DNA of 64,000 nt from Streptomyces flavotricini (GCF_020639365.1 NZ_JAINUL010000001.1:7783583-7847582), one strand, 5' to 3'; shown: positions 40,462-49,208, numbered from the stretch's first letter. Numbers and translations: made by a program. The notes: a model not told the origin generated them from the sequence alone.

Positions 40462-42765
40462 TCAGGGGGAGGAGCTGACCTGGACCGTGGTCAGGGCGCC
40501 TCCCGAGGCCTCCTTCACCACCGCGATCCGCGTCCCGGTGTCGGGCACCTTCACACCCACCTGCGGCAGGTCGGCGTTCCAGTAGGCGCCGCGGTGGTCG
40601 TCGAAGACGGGAACCCCGGGCCGGGACGGGACCAGCACCGGTACGCCGGCCTTGTGCAGCACGATCTCGTCGCTCGGGCGCGTGGAGAACGTCGCGTCGA
40701 AGGTCTGCGCCCGCGCGTTCAGCAGCGTGCCGTCGGCGTTGCGCAGCGGCTCCGGCCGGGCGTCGACGGGGAGCAGCAGGCCCGCCCCCGGGTGCGCCTT
40801 CGTGGTGTTGTCGCTGTACGCCGTGTCCCAGAGCCAGATCAGCACGCCCTGCTGGTACGGGTAGAACTCCACCGTGTCGTTGCCGGCGCCGAAGTTGTAC
40901 GGCCCGCTCTTGAGGTAGGCGCCGTATCCGGTGTAGCGCCGGTTCTCGACGAAGTAGGCGCGCGGGTGCTCGGCGGAGCCCGTACGGCCCTGCGTACGGG
41001 ACCACTTGAGTGCGGTCCAGCCGTTCGCGCCCGCCTCGGCTCCGTCGCGCAGCAGCTCCCGGTCGCCCGCCGTGATCCGTACGTCGTCGAAGGTGACGCC
41101 CTTGCCGTGCGTATTGCCGTCCGAGGTCGCCCGCAGCCGCAGCTGGACGGAACGTCCGGCGAACCGGTCCAGCGGCACGCTGAGTTCGGCCCAGCCTTGC
41201 GAGGTTCCGGAGATCCCCTTCGCCGGGATCGCCGAGCCGGCGACCGTTCCGGGCAGGGGGGACCAGGTGGTGCCGCCGTCCGTCGAGGCCTCCACGGTCA
41301 GGAAGTCGAAGTCCTGCTCGATGTCGTACCAGACGCGGGCGTCGAGCCTGGCGGGCTGCCCCGCCGCCGCGGAGAGGTCGACCGTGCGGGTCAGGGTGTT
41401 GTCCATGAGGTCCCCGGTGCCGCTCCACCACTGGCTGCCGCCCTCGTAGGGGTCGGTCAGATCCGTACGCGACACCGACGGTGGCAGGTGTACCAACAGG
41501 GCCTGTGGATCGTCGGTGTTGTAGCCGGAGACCCCGAGCACGGCACGCGTCTTGCGGCCCGCGTCGGCCTCCGTGTACTCCAGCCAGCCCAGCTGCAGCT
41601 TGCTCCAGGGGTCGAGGTCGCCGGGGTAGTCCCCGGTGGTGTTACGCCCCTTGCCCAGGTAGGAGGCCGTGGACATCAGCGACCAGAAGTTGACGCTGTT
41701 GTCCCCGTCGGAGCTGTACAGGTCGGGCAGCCCGAGGTCGTGCCCGAACTCGTGGGCGAACAGCCCGACTCCGCTGTTCTCGCCGCCCGTCAGGTAGTCC
41801 CCGGCCCAGATGCCGGAGTCACCGACCGGGACGCCGCCCGCCTTGTTGCCCGCGGGCCCCGCGCTGCCGGCCTGGTCCCAGTACGCGAACCAGCGGTGCG
41901 CCCACACGGCGTCCTTGCCTTGATCGCCGCCGCCCCAGGTCTGGTCCTTGCCCGCGTGGACGACGACGAGGTGGTCGAGGTAGCCGTCCGGCTCGTCGAA
42001 GTTGCCGTCGTGGTCGGCGTCGTAGCGGTCCCACACGTCGTACTCGGCCAGCTGTGCCTTGATCTCCTCCGGCGTACGGCCCTTGGCGCGCTCGGTGTGG
42101 TACCAGGCGTTGGTGGCATCGCGCACGAGGTCCCAGTTGGTGCGGCACTGGCCGGGCTCGGAGCAGTTGTCCGTCCCGTACCGGGCCTCGTTCCACGGCA
42201 GCCGCACCCAGTCGCTGACCTGGCCGTCCATGTCGTAGCGGCCGGAGGACTGCAGGCGGTAGTAATTGCGCAGGGTGACGGCGCCGGGGTCGGTGCCGAA
42301 GAACTGCTGCCGGTAGTAGGCCTGGTCGAAGTCCTTGCGCCACAGGGTGTGGTTGTCGGTCTTCGCCGGCTTGGCGATGGTGTCGTGGCGGGGGCCGGGC
42401 GTGCCGCCGAAGCGCGGCTTGCCCTCGAACTCCGTGGTGTTGTCCACCTGGTCGCCGAACTCGGCCAGGATCACGAAGATCTTGTCCTTGCGCTCCTGCG
42501 CGAGTTCGACGTACCGCTTGCCGACCGCGACCTTGCGGGGCAGCGTGCCGTCGGCCTCGGCCGCGGTGGTACCGGCGGCGACTCCTTCGAGGGCCTGGCG
42601 GCGCAGGCTCTGGCGCTGGACCTCCAGCGGCGCGGAGGGCGGGGCGGGGGAGAGCTCGGGGGCCTGCTGCGCCGCCGCGGGGGGCGGGGCGGCGGGTGCG
42701 GCGAGTGCGGGGGTGGCGAGGAGGGCGAGGGATATCGCCGCTACCACCGCTGGGAGTCTGCGCAA
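40462..42765 (-). CDS. Secreted immune-inhibitor-A-type M6 metallopeptidase
   Basis: This 767-aa protein has a signal peptide (residues 1-22, ending ALA-AP) and a propeptide-like Pro/Ala-rich stretch. The catalytic domain holds HEFGHDLGLPD at ~338 (HExxHxxGxxD) with zinc-binding His, and WSLMS after it. A conserved FVILAEFGD lies upstream. The C-terminal half contains MAM-like or jelly-roll domains (DFLTVEASTDGGTTW and VTFDDVRI). M6 enzymes such as InhA degrade host or self proteins. ATG 42765 follows an AT-rich promoter stretch (ATATT around 42805), unusual in this genome. Confidence 0.9.
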   Translation of the reverse strand: MRRLPAVVAAISLALLATPALAAPAAPPPAAAQQAPELSPAPPSAPLEVQRQSLRRQALEGVAAGTTAAEADGTLPRKVAVGKRYVELAQERKDKIFVILAEFGDQVDNTTEFEGKPRFGGTPGPRHDTIAKPAKTDNHTLWRKDFDQAYYRQQFFGTDPGAVTLRNYYRLQSSGRYDMDGQVSDWVRLPWNEARYGTDNCSEPGQCRTNWDLVRDATNAWYHTERAKGRTPEEIKAQLAEYDVWDRYDADHDGNFDEPDGYLDHLVVVHAGKDQTWGGGDQGKDAVWAHRWFAYWDQAGSAGPAGNKAGGVPVGDSGIWAGDYLTGGENSGVGLFAHEFGHDLGLPDLYSSDGDNSVNFWSLMSTASYLGKGRNTTGDYPGDLDPWSKLQLGWLEYTEADAGRKTRAVLGVSGYNTDDPQALLVHLPPSVSRTDLTDPYEGGSQWWSGTGDLMDNTLTRTVDLSAAAGQPARLDARVWYDIEQDFDFLTVEASTDGGTTWSPLPGTVAGSAIPAKGISGTSQGWAELSVPLDRFAGRSVQLRLRATSDGNTHGKGVTFDDVRITAGDRELLRDGAEAGANGWTALKWSRTQGRTGSAEHPRAYFVENRRYTGYGAYLKSGPYNFGAGNDTVEFYPYQQGVLIWLWDTAYSDNTTKAHPGAGLLLPVDARPEPLRNADGTLLNARAQTFDATFSTRPSDEIVLHKAGVPVLVPSRPGVPVFDDHRGAYWNADLPQVGVKVPDTGTRIAVVKEASGGALTTVQVSSSP

Positions 42766-42855
42766 CGTGACGGACCTTTCGGGGAGTCGGGTCGGAGCGC
42801 AGGTAATATTTCACATGTCACAGTTGACGGCTAGGGTCCTGTCCGCACACATGAG

Positions 42856-42896
42856 TTCGCCGCGGCGGGCGCCGGAAAGGCGCCCACCGCGGCGAA
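42856..42896. terminator. Very strong terminator between M1 and M6 genes
   Basis: Arms TTCGCCGCGG-C-GGGCGCC and GGCGCCC-A-CCGCGGCGAA pair over 17 of 18 positions around loop GGAAA, 34 bp after the M1 gene stop (reverse strand). It separates the two same-strand peptidase genes into distinct transcripts. Confidence 0.85.
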
Positions 42897-42929
42897 AGTC
42901 CGCCAGGCCGGCTCGCGGCCTGCCTCAGG

Positions 42930-44792
42930 TCAGCCGTCGATGCGGTGCTGGGTCCAGAAGGAGGTCAGGTCGGTGGTCGTGGCGGCCTGCGCGGCGGCCT
43001 TGAACTCGGCCGTCGTGGACACGCCGTACCAGTGCGAAGTGGCGTAGTCCTTCAGCAGCTCGGCCATCACCGTGTCGCCGAGGACGCGCCGCAGGTCGTG
43101 CAGGGCGCACTTGCCGTAGCCGTAGACGACGGTGGAGTAGCGCGAGGAGTGGGCGTCCCAGTAGCCCATGGAGTTCGTGATCTTCTCGGCGGACGAGGCC
43201 CACGAGACGCTGCTCCAGCAGTTCGCCCCCGTCTTGTTCAGGGCGAGGTCGGTGGCGTAGTCGGTGAACGCCTCGTCGAGCCACGGGCTGGTGTACTCGT
43301 CGTCGCCGACGATGCCGTACCACCACTGGTGGCCGATCTCGTGGGTGAGCGCCGTGGTGCTGACCAGGTCCAGGACGAACCCGGGGTACTCCATGCCGCC
43401 GAACCAGTAGTTGTTGTCGATGACGGCGTCCAGCTCGCCGTACGGGTAGGCGCCGAACCGAGCCGAATGCGCGTCCACGGCGGACTTGGCCGTGGTCAGC
43501 ATGGACTGGGAGTCGGCCGAACTGATTCCGGACACGGAGTAGATGTTGATCGGGGTGCCCGCGGTGGAGGTGCCGGAGATCTTGCTGAACGGGCCGGCCG
43601 CCCAGGCGAAGTCGCGGACCTTGGTGGCGGTGGCCGTGGTGACCGTACGACCGCTGGTGCCGGGGGTGTCCACCGAGGCGCCGGTGGCCGGGACGAGCAG
43701 GGTGCTCGGGTGGTCGAGGGCCACGCGGAAGTCGGATGCCAGCGAGTAGAAGGACTCACCGTTGTTGGTGTACGGGTCGAGGTGCCAGCCCGCTCCGTCC
43801 CGCACCGCGAGGACGGGCAGGGCGTTGCCGAGCATGCTGAACGCCCCGTCGTAGCCGAAGCGGTCGGCGCCGCTGGGCACGGTGATGCCCAGGTCGAAGC
43901 CGATCGTCGCGGTCTGGCCCTGGGCCAGCGGGGTCGGCAGGTCGATCTTGAGGGCGGTGCAGGCGACCGAGAGGGCGCCCGCCGTGCCGCCGGTGACGTT
44001 GCTGACCGTGATCGGCATGGCCGAACAGGTGCCGTGGTAGTTGTCCCACAGCCGCAGGTACACCTCGCCCAGCGGGGTGGGGGAGGCGTTGGTGAAGCTC
44101 GCGCTCTCGTGGCCCGTCCAGACGGTGCCGCTCGTGTTGCTGCTGAGGTTGACGGTGTACGAGGGTGCGGTCGGCGTCCGCGTGGAGTCCCCGGGCGGGG
44201 TGGTGCCGCCGGAGGTGTCGAGCGCGAGGTCGTCGAGGACGAAGCTGGTCTGGAGGCTGGAGTCCTCGGTTCCGGTGAAGGCGACGCTGACGGTCTGGCC
44301 CGCGAAGGCCGACACGTCGAAGGACTTCTGCGCGTAGCCGGTGTTCTTGTCGAGGTTCGAGTACGTCGCGAGCGTCGTGCTGCCGATCTTCGCCGTCAGC
44401 TTGTCGTACTTCGTCGACGTGGTCGTCTCGGCGGTGTCGATGTGCAGCCAGAACGTGAGGGTGGCGGTGCTGCATCCGGAGGGGATCGTGACGCTCTGGG
44501 AGAGCGTGTCGGTGTGGGTGCGGCCGACACCGTTCAGCCAGGCGAAGGCGGTGCCGCCGTGCGCGGTCTGACCGGCGCGGCTCGTGATGAGGCCGGTCTG
44601 CGACTGGGTCCACGGCGAAGTGCCGCTTTCGAAGCCGCCGTTGGCGACGACCTGGCCCGGGGTGCAGGCGGCGGCCGCGGAGGGCGCCTGGTGCGGTGCG
44701 GCCGCGGCCGGGGTGAGGGACAGTGCGGTGGCGGCCAGCGCGGCGAAGGCTGATATGCACGCTGCGAGGGCCTTGTGGGGGGTCGTTCTCAC
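42930..44792 (-). CDS. Secreted M1-family metallopeptidase with carbohydrate-binding-like domain
   Basis: This 620-aa protein has a signal peptide (residues 1-30, LAATALSLTPAAAA). A beta-sandwich at ~42-195 starts NGGFESG and ends FVLDDLALDT, typical of CBM/MAM-type folds. A Thr/Pro linker leads to an M1 catalytic domain. Zinc motif HEIGHQWWYG is at ~484-493 with the third ligand in WLDEAFTDYA. The substrate-binding GGMEYPG (like GAMEN) lies just before. GTG 44792 has AAAGGAG eight bases upstream. It is divergent from the PadR gene 354 bp away. Confidence 0.88.
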   Translation of the reverse strand: MRTTPHKALAACISAFAALAATALSLTPAAAAPHQAPSAAAACTPGQVVANGGFESGTSPWTQSQTGLITSRAGQTAHGGTAFAWLNGVGRTHTDTLSQSVTIPSGCSTATLTFWLHIDTAETTTSTKYDKLTAKIGSTTLATYSNLDKNTGYAQKSFDVSAFAGQTVSVAFTGTEDSSLQTSFVLDDLALDTSGGTTPPGDSTRTPTAPSYTVNLSSNTSGTVWTGHESASFTNASPTPLGEVYLRLWDNYHGTCSAMPITVSNVTGGTAGALSVACTALKIDLPTPLAQGQTATIGFDLGITVPSGADRFGYDGAFSMLGNALPVLAVRDGAGWHLDPYTNNGESFYSLASDFRVALDHPSTLLVPATGASVDTPGTSGRTVTTATATKVRDFAWAAGPFSKISGTSTAGTPINIYSVSGISSADSQSMLTTAKSAVDAHSARFGAYPYGELDAVIDNNYWFGGMEYPGFVLDLVSTTALTHEIGHQWWYGIVGDDEYTSPWLDEAFTDYATDLALNKTGANCWSSVSWASSAEKITNSMGYWDAHSSRYSTVVYGYGKCALHDLRRVLGDTVMAELLKDYATSHWYGVSTTAEFKAAAQAATTTDLTSFWTQHRIDG

Positions 44793-45046
44793 GCGGAACT
44801 CCTTTGAGGCGGCCGGATTCCGGCCTGCTCGGTGGCCGCCCGGTCGGCTCGGGTGCGCCGGAGGGGCGGCCGCGGGCTGTGCGTGTCGTGTGCACGAACG
44901 CTGTGAGATCTGCTGTGCCGTGCGTGTTCGTACCGTGCGTGTCGGTGCGGTGCCTCCCCCGGGTCGGGGCGACACCGCCGAAGAGCCTGGCAGATTTGAC
45001 CTGGGCATGCCATCAGGTGCGGGTAAAGGCTTCGTACTGCGCCGGC

Positions 45047-45080
45047 GGGCGGGCGGGCGGGCGCGCGGGCGGGCGGCGGG
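45047..45080 (+). repeat. G-tract repeat with quadruplex potential
   Basis: Four consecutive GGGC units, then GCGC, then GGGCGGGCGGCGGG: at least six GGG tracts with one- to five-base loops on the + strand, 33 bp before the PadR operator. This meets the usual pattern for a G-quadruplex. Confidence 0.55.
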
Positions 45081-45112
45081 TGAGCCGCGTCTCACCCGGG
45101 CGCTGCGACTTG

Positions 45113-45134
45113 TCTATGCAACAAGGTGCATAGA
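45113..45134. promoter_or_regulatory. PadR operator candidate
   Basis: TCTATGCA-ACAAGG-TGCATAGA: perfect 8-bp arms, 6-bp spacer, 12 bp before the PadR ATG. PadR proteins often bind ATGxAT/TATGCA-type inverted repeats in their own promoters, so autoregulation is likely. Confidence 0.7.
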
Positions 45135-45146
45135 AGGATCAGGGGT

Positions 45147-45713
45147 ATGGCGCTCGAACACGCGATCCTCGTCTCGCTGCTGGAGAAGCCGGGGTCAGGC
45201 TATGAGCTGGCCCGGCGCTTCGACCGGTCCATCGGCTATTTCTGGACCGCCACCCATCAGCAGATCTACCGCGTCCTCAAGCGCATGGAGACCGACGGCC
45301 TGCTCGCCGTCCGCGAGGTGGCGCAGCAGGGCCGGCCGGACAAGAAGGAGTACTCCGTCGCCGATCCGGGGCGGGCCGCGCTCTCGGACTGGCTGCACGA
45401 GCCGATCGAGCCCGAGAGCCTGCGCCACGACCTCGCCGTCAAGATCCGCGGCGCGGCCTTCGACGACCCGGCCGCACTGGTCCGCGAGGTCGAACGGCAC
45501 CGCCGGGCCCACGGCGACCGGCTCGCCCGCTACCTCGCGGGGGAGCAGCGCGACTTCACCGGGCCCGAGGCCCCCGCCCCGCTCGACGCCGGCCAGGAGC
45601 TGCAGCACGTCGTGCTCCGCGGGGGCATCGCGTACGAGCGCATGACGATCGCCTGGCTCGACGACGTGCTCGCCACGGTCCACCGGCTCGCCGCGCCCCG
45701 CCCGCGCGCCTGA
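45147..45713 (+). CDS. PadR-family transcriptional regulator
   Basis: This 188-aa regulator has an N-terminal winged helix-turn-helix (residues 2-78: LEHAILVSLLEKPGSGYELARRF, FWTATHQQIYRVLKRMETDGLL, DKKEYSVADPGRAAL). The helical C-terminal dimerisation domain (residues ~85-185, LRHDLAVKIRG) is that of the subfamily-2 (VirR_C) type. ATG 45147 is preceded by AGGGG and sits 12 bp after a perfect palindrome that it probably binds. The next gene, an acyl-CoA dehydrogenase 71 bp downstream, is likely in the same unit and under its control. Confidence 0.88.
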   Translation: MALEHAILVSLLEKPGSGYELARRFDRSIGYFWTATHQQIYRVLKRMETDGLLAVREVAQQGRPDKKEYSVADPGRAALSDWLHEPIEPESLRHDLAVKIRGAAFDDPAALVREVERHRRAHGDRLARYLAGEQRDFTGPEAPAPLDAGQELQHVVLRGGIAYERMTIAWLDDVLATVHRLAAPRPRA

Positions 45714-45784
45714 GCCACCTCCCCCCCACGTACGCAACGAGCACCTTCACCCCTCACCCTCGACCATTCCGGAAGGCGAACTCC

Positions 45785-47506
45785 ATGGCCGACTCGCTCC
45801 TGTTCAACCCGCGCACCTACGACCCGCAGCACTTCGACCCCGAGACCCGCCGGCTGCTGCGCGCCACCGTCGACTGGTTCGAGGCGCGCGGCAAGCGCAA
45901 GCTGATCGAGGACTACCGCACCCGCGCCTGGCTCGGCGATTTCCTCGCCTTCTCCGCCAAGGAAGGCCTGTTCGCCACCTTCCTCACCCCCGCCTCCGCC
46001 GCGGAGGGCCACGCCGACAAGCGCTGGGACACCGCGCGGATCGCCGCCCTCAACGAGATCTTCGGGTTCTACGGCCTCGACTACTGGTACGCCTGGCAGG
46101 TGACGATCCTCGGCCTCGGCCCCGTCTGGCAGAGCGACAACGCCGAGGCCCGTGCCCGTGCCGCCGAACTCCTCTCCCAGGGCGAGGTGTTCGCGTTCGG
46201 CCTGTCCGAGAAGACCCACGGCGCCGACATCTACTCCACCGACATGCTGCTGGAGCCCGACGGCGACGGCGGCTTCCGAGCCACCGGCTCCAAGTACTAC
46301 ATCGGCAACGGCAACGCGGCCGCGCTCGTGTCGGTGTTCGGCCGCCGCACCGACATCGAGGGCCCGGACGGGTACGTCTTCTTCGCCGCCGACAGCCGCC
46401 ACCCGGCCTACCGGCTGGTGAAGAACGTCGTCGACTCCTCCAAGTACGTCAGTGAGTTCCGCCTGGAGGACTACCCGGTCGCCGCCGCCGACGTCCTGCA
46501 CACCGGCCGCGCCGCCTTCGACGCCGCCCTGAACACCGTCAACGTCGGCAAGTTCAACCTCTGCACCGCCTCGATCGGCATCTGCGAGCACGCGATGTAC
46601 GAGGCCGTCACCCACGCGCAGAACCGCATCCTCTACGGCCGCCCCGTCACCGCCTTCCCGCACGTGCGCCGCGAGCTCGCGGACGCGTACGTACGCCTCG
46701 TCGGGATGAAGCTGTTCAGCGACCGCGCCGTCGACTACTTCCGCACCGCCGGACCCGACGACCGCCGCTACCTCCTCTTCAACCCGATGACGAAGATGAA
46801 GGTGACCACGGAGGGCGAGAAGGTCATCGACCTGATGTGGGACGTCATCGCCGCCAAGGGCTTCGAGAAGGACAACTACTTCGCCCAGGCGGCCGTCGAG
46901 ATCCGCGGGCTGCCCAAGCTGGAGGGCACGGTCCACGTCAACCTCGCGCTGATCCTCAAGTTCATGCGCAACCACCTGCTCGACCCGGTCGACCACCCCG
47001 CGGTGGCGACCCGTCTCGACGCGGCCGACGACGACTTCCTCTTCCGCCAGGGCCCGGCCCGCGGACTCGGCGCCATCCGCTTCCATGACTGGCGTCCGGC
47101 CTTCGACGCGTACGCCGCCGTGGCCAACGTCGCCCGCTTCCGCGAACAGGCCGACGCGCTCTGCGAGTTCGTCACCACCGCGGCCCCCGACGAGCGGCAG
47201 AGCCGCGACCTCGACCTCCTGCTCGCCGTCGGCCAGCTCTTCGCGCTCGTCGTCCACGGCCAGCTGATCCTGGAGCAGGCGCGACTGACCGGCCTCGACG
47301 AGGACGTGCTGGACGAGCTGTTCGCCGTCCTCGTACGGGACTTCTCGGCGCACGCCGTGGAACTCCACGGCAAGGACTCCGCCACCGAGCAGCAGCAGAA
47401 CTGGGCGCTCGGCGCGATCCGGCGCCCGGTCGTCGACGAGGCCCGCTCGGCCCGGGTCTGGGACCGCGTCGAGGCGCTGTCCGGGGCGTACGAGATGGCG
47501 CCGTAA
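45785..47506 (+). CDS. Acyl-CoA dehydrogenase
   Basis: This 573-aa flavoprotein has an N-terminal helical domain, the middle beta domain with FAFGLSEKTHGADIYSTDM and GSKYYIGNGNAA (FAD and substrate contacts), and the C-terminal helical domain with YEAVTHAQNRILYGRPVTAFPHVRRELADAYV. It is longer than the usual ~390 aa; an extra ~130-residue helical C-terminal part (QSRDLDLLLAVGQLFALVVHGQLILEQ) fits the large FadE subgroup. SD GGAAGG is at 45771. It probably oxidises a fatty or branched acyl-CoA, with PadR sensing a related acid. Confidence 0.87.
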   Translation: MADSLLFNPRTYDPQHFDPETRRLLRATVDWFEARGKRKLIEDYRTRAWLGDFLAFSAKEGLFATFLTPASAAEGHADKRWDTARIAALNEIFGFYGLDYWYAWQVTILGLGPVWQSDNAEARARAAELLSQGEVFAFGLSEKTHGADIYSTDMLLEPDGDGGFRATGSKYYIGNGNAAALVSVFGRRTDIEGPDGYVFFAADSRHPAYRLVKNVVDSSKYVSEFRLEDYPVAAADVLHTGRAAFDAALNTVNVGKFNLCTASIGICEHAMYEAVTHAQNRILYGRPVTAFPHVRRELADAYVRLVGMKLFSDRAVDYFRTAGPDDRRYLLFNPMTKMKVTTEGEKVIDLMWDVIAAKGFEKDNYFAQAAVEIRGLPKLEGTVHVNLALILKFMRNHLLDPVDHPAVATRLDAADDDFLFRQGPARGLGAIRFHDWRPAFDAYAAVANVARFREQADALCEFVTTAAPDERQSRDLDLLLAVGQLFALVVHGQLILEQARLTGLDEDVLDELFAVLVRDFSAHAVELHGKDSATEQQQNWALGAIRRPVVDEARSARVWDRVEALSGAYEMAP

Positions 47507-47565
47507 CGCGGACGCCACGGGAGCCGCCCCGGCCCGGGAGGTGCCCCGGCACGTAGCGTGGTCGC

Positions 47566-47697
47566 ATGACGACGATGCCGGCCAGTGCGAGCGGACCGAA
47601 GGTGCCGCCCTCCTATCCGCCGAGGACGCCTCCGCCGCAGAAGAAGCCCGTGGAGGCCCCCCGCCCCCGGCCCGCCGCGAAGCCGGCGGCCTCGTAG
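47566..47697 (+). CDS. Small proline-rich ORF, possibly leaderless
   Basis: This 43-residue frame starts ATG ACG ACG ATG and codes for MTTMPASASGPKVPPSYPPR followed by a Pro/Lys-rich rest ending PAAS. It has no SD, but TAGCGT (47554-47559) sits seven bases before the ATG, the right distance for a -10 box of a leaderless transcript, common in Streptomyces. The stop lies 10 bp before the aldo/keto reductase ATG, so it could be a leader peptide for that gene. Codon use is GC3-rich as in real genes. It may also be chance. Confidence 0.4.
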   Translation: MTTMPASASGPKVPPSYPPRTPPPQKKPVEAPRPRPAAKPAAS

Positions 47698-47707
47698 GGT
47701 GAGCGGC

Positions 47708-48667
47708 ATGGCGATCACACCCCCGGAGAAGGACGGCACCCGGCTGCTGTACGGATGCATGGCGCTCGGCGGCAGCTGGGACACCGATGCCTACGGACCG
47801 GCCGACATCGACGCGGCCGAGGCGGCGATCGGGGCGGCGCTGGACAGCGGCATCGACACCTTCGACCACGCCGACATCTACCGCCGCGGCAAGGCGGAGG
47901 CCGTCTTCGGTGAGGTCCTGGCCCGCACCCCCGGCCTGCGCGAGCGGATCGTGCTGCAGACGAAGTGCGGGATCCGGCTGGCCGACGGCGACCGCCCCGG
48001 CATCTACGATCTGCGCGGCTCCACCATCGTGCGGAGGGTCGAGGAGAGCCTCGGACGCCTGCGCACCGACTTCGTCGACGTCCTGCTCCTGCACCGGCCC
48101 GATCCGCTGGCCGACCCGCGGGACGTCGCGGCGGCGCTCACCTCACTGCGCGAGCAGGGGCTGGTCCGCGGCTTCGGTGTCTCGAACATGAACGCCGCGC
48201 AGATCGCCCGCCTCCAGCGGCACATCGAATTCCCGCTGGTAGCGAACCAGTTGGAGATGAGCCTGGACCGGCGGGACTGGCTGGAGGACGGTGTCCTCGT
48301 CAACACCCCCGCGGCGGCCGAGGGCGGGTTCCCCGCCGGGACCGTCGAGCACTGCCTGGAACACGGGGTGCGCCTCCAGGCCTGGGGCGCGCTGGCGCAG
48401 GGCCGTTTCACCGGGCGGCAGGAGAGCCCCGACGAGCACGCGACGGCCCGTCTCGTACGGGAGCTGGCCGAAGCCAAGGGCACCACCCCGGAGACGGTCC
48501 TGCTGTGGTGGCTCCAGCGGCATCCGGCGCGGATCGCCCCCGTGATGGGCAGCGGCCGCCCGGAACGCATCCGCGCCTGCCGCGACGCCGCGCTGCGCGA
48601 GCCCGACCTCACGCACGAGGAGTGGTACGACCTGTGGCTCACCGCCCGCGGGGCCCCGCTCCCGTAG
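47708..48667 (+). CDS. Aldo/keto reductase
   Basis: This 319-aa (alpha/beta)8 NADPH-dependent oxidoreductase has catalytic residues Asp-Tyr in FDHADIYRRGKAE, Lys in QTKCGI and His in LLLHRPD. The YdhF-like subgroup is suggested by LEMSLDRRDWLEDG and APVMGSGRPERI in the C-terminal cofactor loop. ATG 47708 lacks a good SD apart from GAGCGG. It may be translated with the small proline-rich frame upstream. The substrate is unknown; homologues reduce carbonyls and dialdehydes. Confidence 0.88.
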   Translation: MAITPPEKDGTRLLYGCMALGGSWDTDAYGPADIDAAEAAIGAALDSGIDTFDHADIYRRGKAEAVFGEVLARTPGLRERIVLQTKCGIRLADGDRPGIYDLRGSTIVRRVEESLGRLRTDFVDVLLLHRPDPLADPRDVAAALTSLREQGLVRGFGVSNMNAAQIARLQRHIEFPLVANQLEMSLDRRDWLEDGVLVNTPAAAEGGFPAGTVEHCLEHGVRLQAWGALAQGRFTGRQESPDEHATARLVRELAEAKGTTPETVLLWWLQRHPARIAPVMGSGRPERIRACRDAALREPDLTHEEWYDLWLTARGAPLP

Positions 48668-48717
48668 GCCGTGTCCTGCGGATCAGGCCGGGCTCACGGC
48701 GCCGGCGGACGGGTGCC

Positions 48718-49029
48718 TCAGCCGATGCTCCACGACCAGGTCTGGTCCGCGCTGACCAGACAGGCGAGGACCACGAGGTCCGCGACGCCCAGGGCGAGAC
48801 CGAGCCGCGCGCGGCCGGGGCGGCTCGTACCGCGCCGCAGCGCGAGGGCGGCGAGGACGATCGACGCCGGCCCGAGGAGCAGGTTCATCGCGAGCAGGCC
48901 GATGAGGCCGAACACGAAGGAGGCCACCGCCATCCCGTCGGCCTGACGGACGGCGGCGGTGGGCGCGGGCCCCGGGGCGGGGGTACCGGTGGCGGCGGGG
49001 GAGCGGAGCTCCGTGTCGGTTGCGTTCAT
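48718..49029 (-). CDS. DUF4190-type small membrane protein
   Basis: This 103-aa protein has an Ala/Pro-rich N terminus and two membrane helices: residues ~38-58 (MAVASFVFGLIGLLAMNLLLGPASIVLAALALRRG) and ~75-92 (LALGVADLVVLACLVSA). The GxxAMxLVxGLIG...ILG..AL...R pattern is that of the DUF4190 family. ATG 49029 has GGAGGG six bases upstream; the ATG at 49035 touches that SD and is unlikely. It follows a 58-aa membrane protein gene, with which it overlaps slightly in control signals. Confidence 0.75.
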   Translation of the reverse strand: MNATDTELRSPAATGTPAPGPAPTAAVRQADGMAVASFVFGLIGLLAMNLLLGPASIVLAALALRRGTSRPGRARLGLALGVADLVVLACLVSADQTWSWSIG

Positions 49030-49031
49030 GA

Positions 49032-49208
49032 TCATCCCTCCTGTCGGCCGGCCGGCCGGTGCCGGCGGGCCGTCCGCTCCCGGACCGCGAAGACCAGCAG
49101 CCAGCAGGCGATGGCGGCGGTGGCGGCGAGGGATACGTGAACGGGCACGTGGGCGACGGTTCCGAGGGCGATCCCCATCAGCATGAGGGCCGCGATCAGG
49201 AAGAGCAT
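49032..49208 (-). CDS. 58-aa two-helix membrane protein
   Basis: This short protein has two hydrophobic segments (residues 1-15, MLFLIAALMLMGIAL, and 24-44, VSLAATAAIACWLLVFAV) and a basic C-terminal tail rich in Arg and His (RERTARRHRPAGRQEG). ATG 49208 is preceded by TTGGAGGAAGCACG, an excellent SD. Its stop lies 3 bp from the next ATG, so the two form a small operon. No known family was recognised. The gene is divergent from a TetR regulator, which probably controls it. Confidence 0.7.
   Translation of the reverse strand: MLFLIAALMLMGIALGTVAHVPVHVSLAATAAIACWLLVFAVRERTARRHRPAGRQEG

Larger units (their letters stand above)
44793..45146. other. Divergent non-coding region, M1 peptidase / PadR
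   Basis: These 354 bp hold no credible gene. They contain a TTGAC box (44996), the G-tract repeat at 45047-45080 and the PadR palindrome at 45113-45134 next to the SD of the PadR gene. Confidence 0.5.

Noticed and set aside
45530..48094. Reverse-strand open frame of 854 codons across the PadR, dehydrogenase and reductase genes
   Set aside because: It spans three well-supported forward genes and gives low-complexity text; absence of stops is due to high GC.
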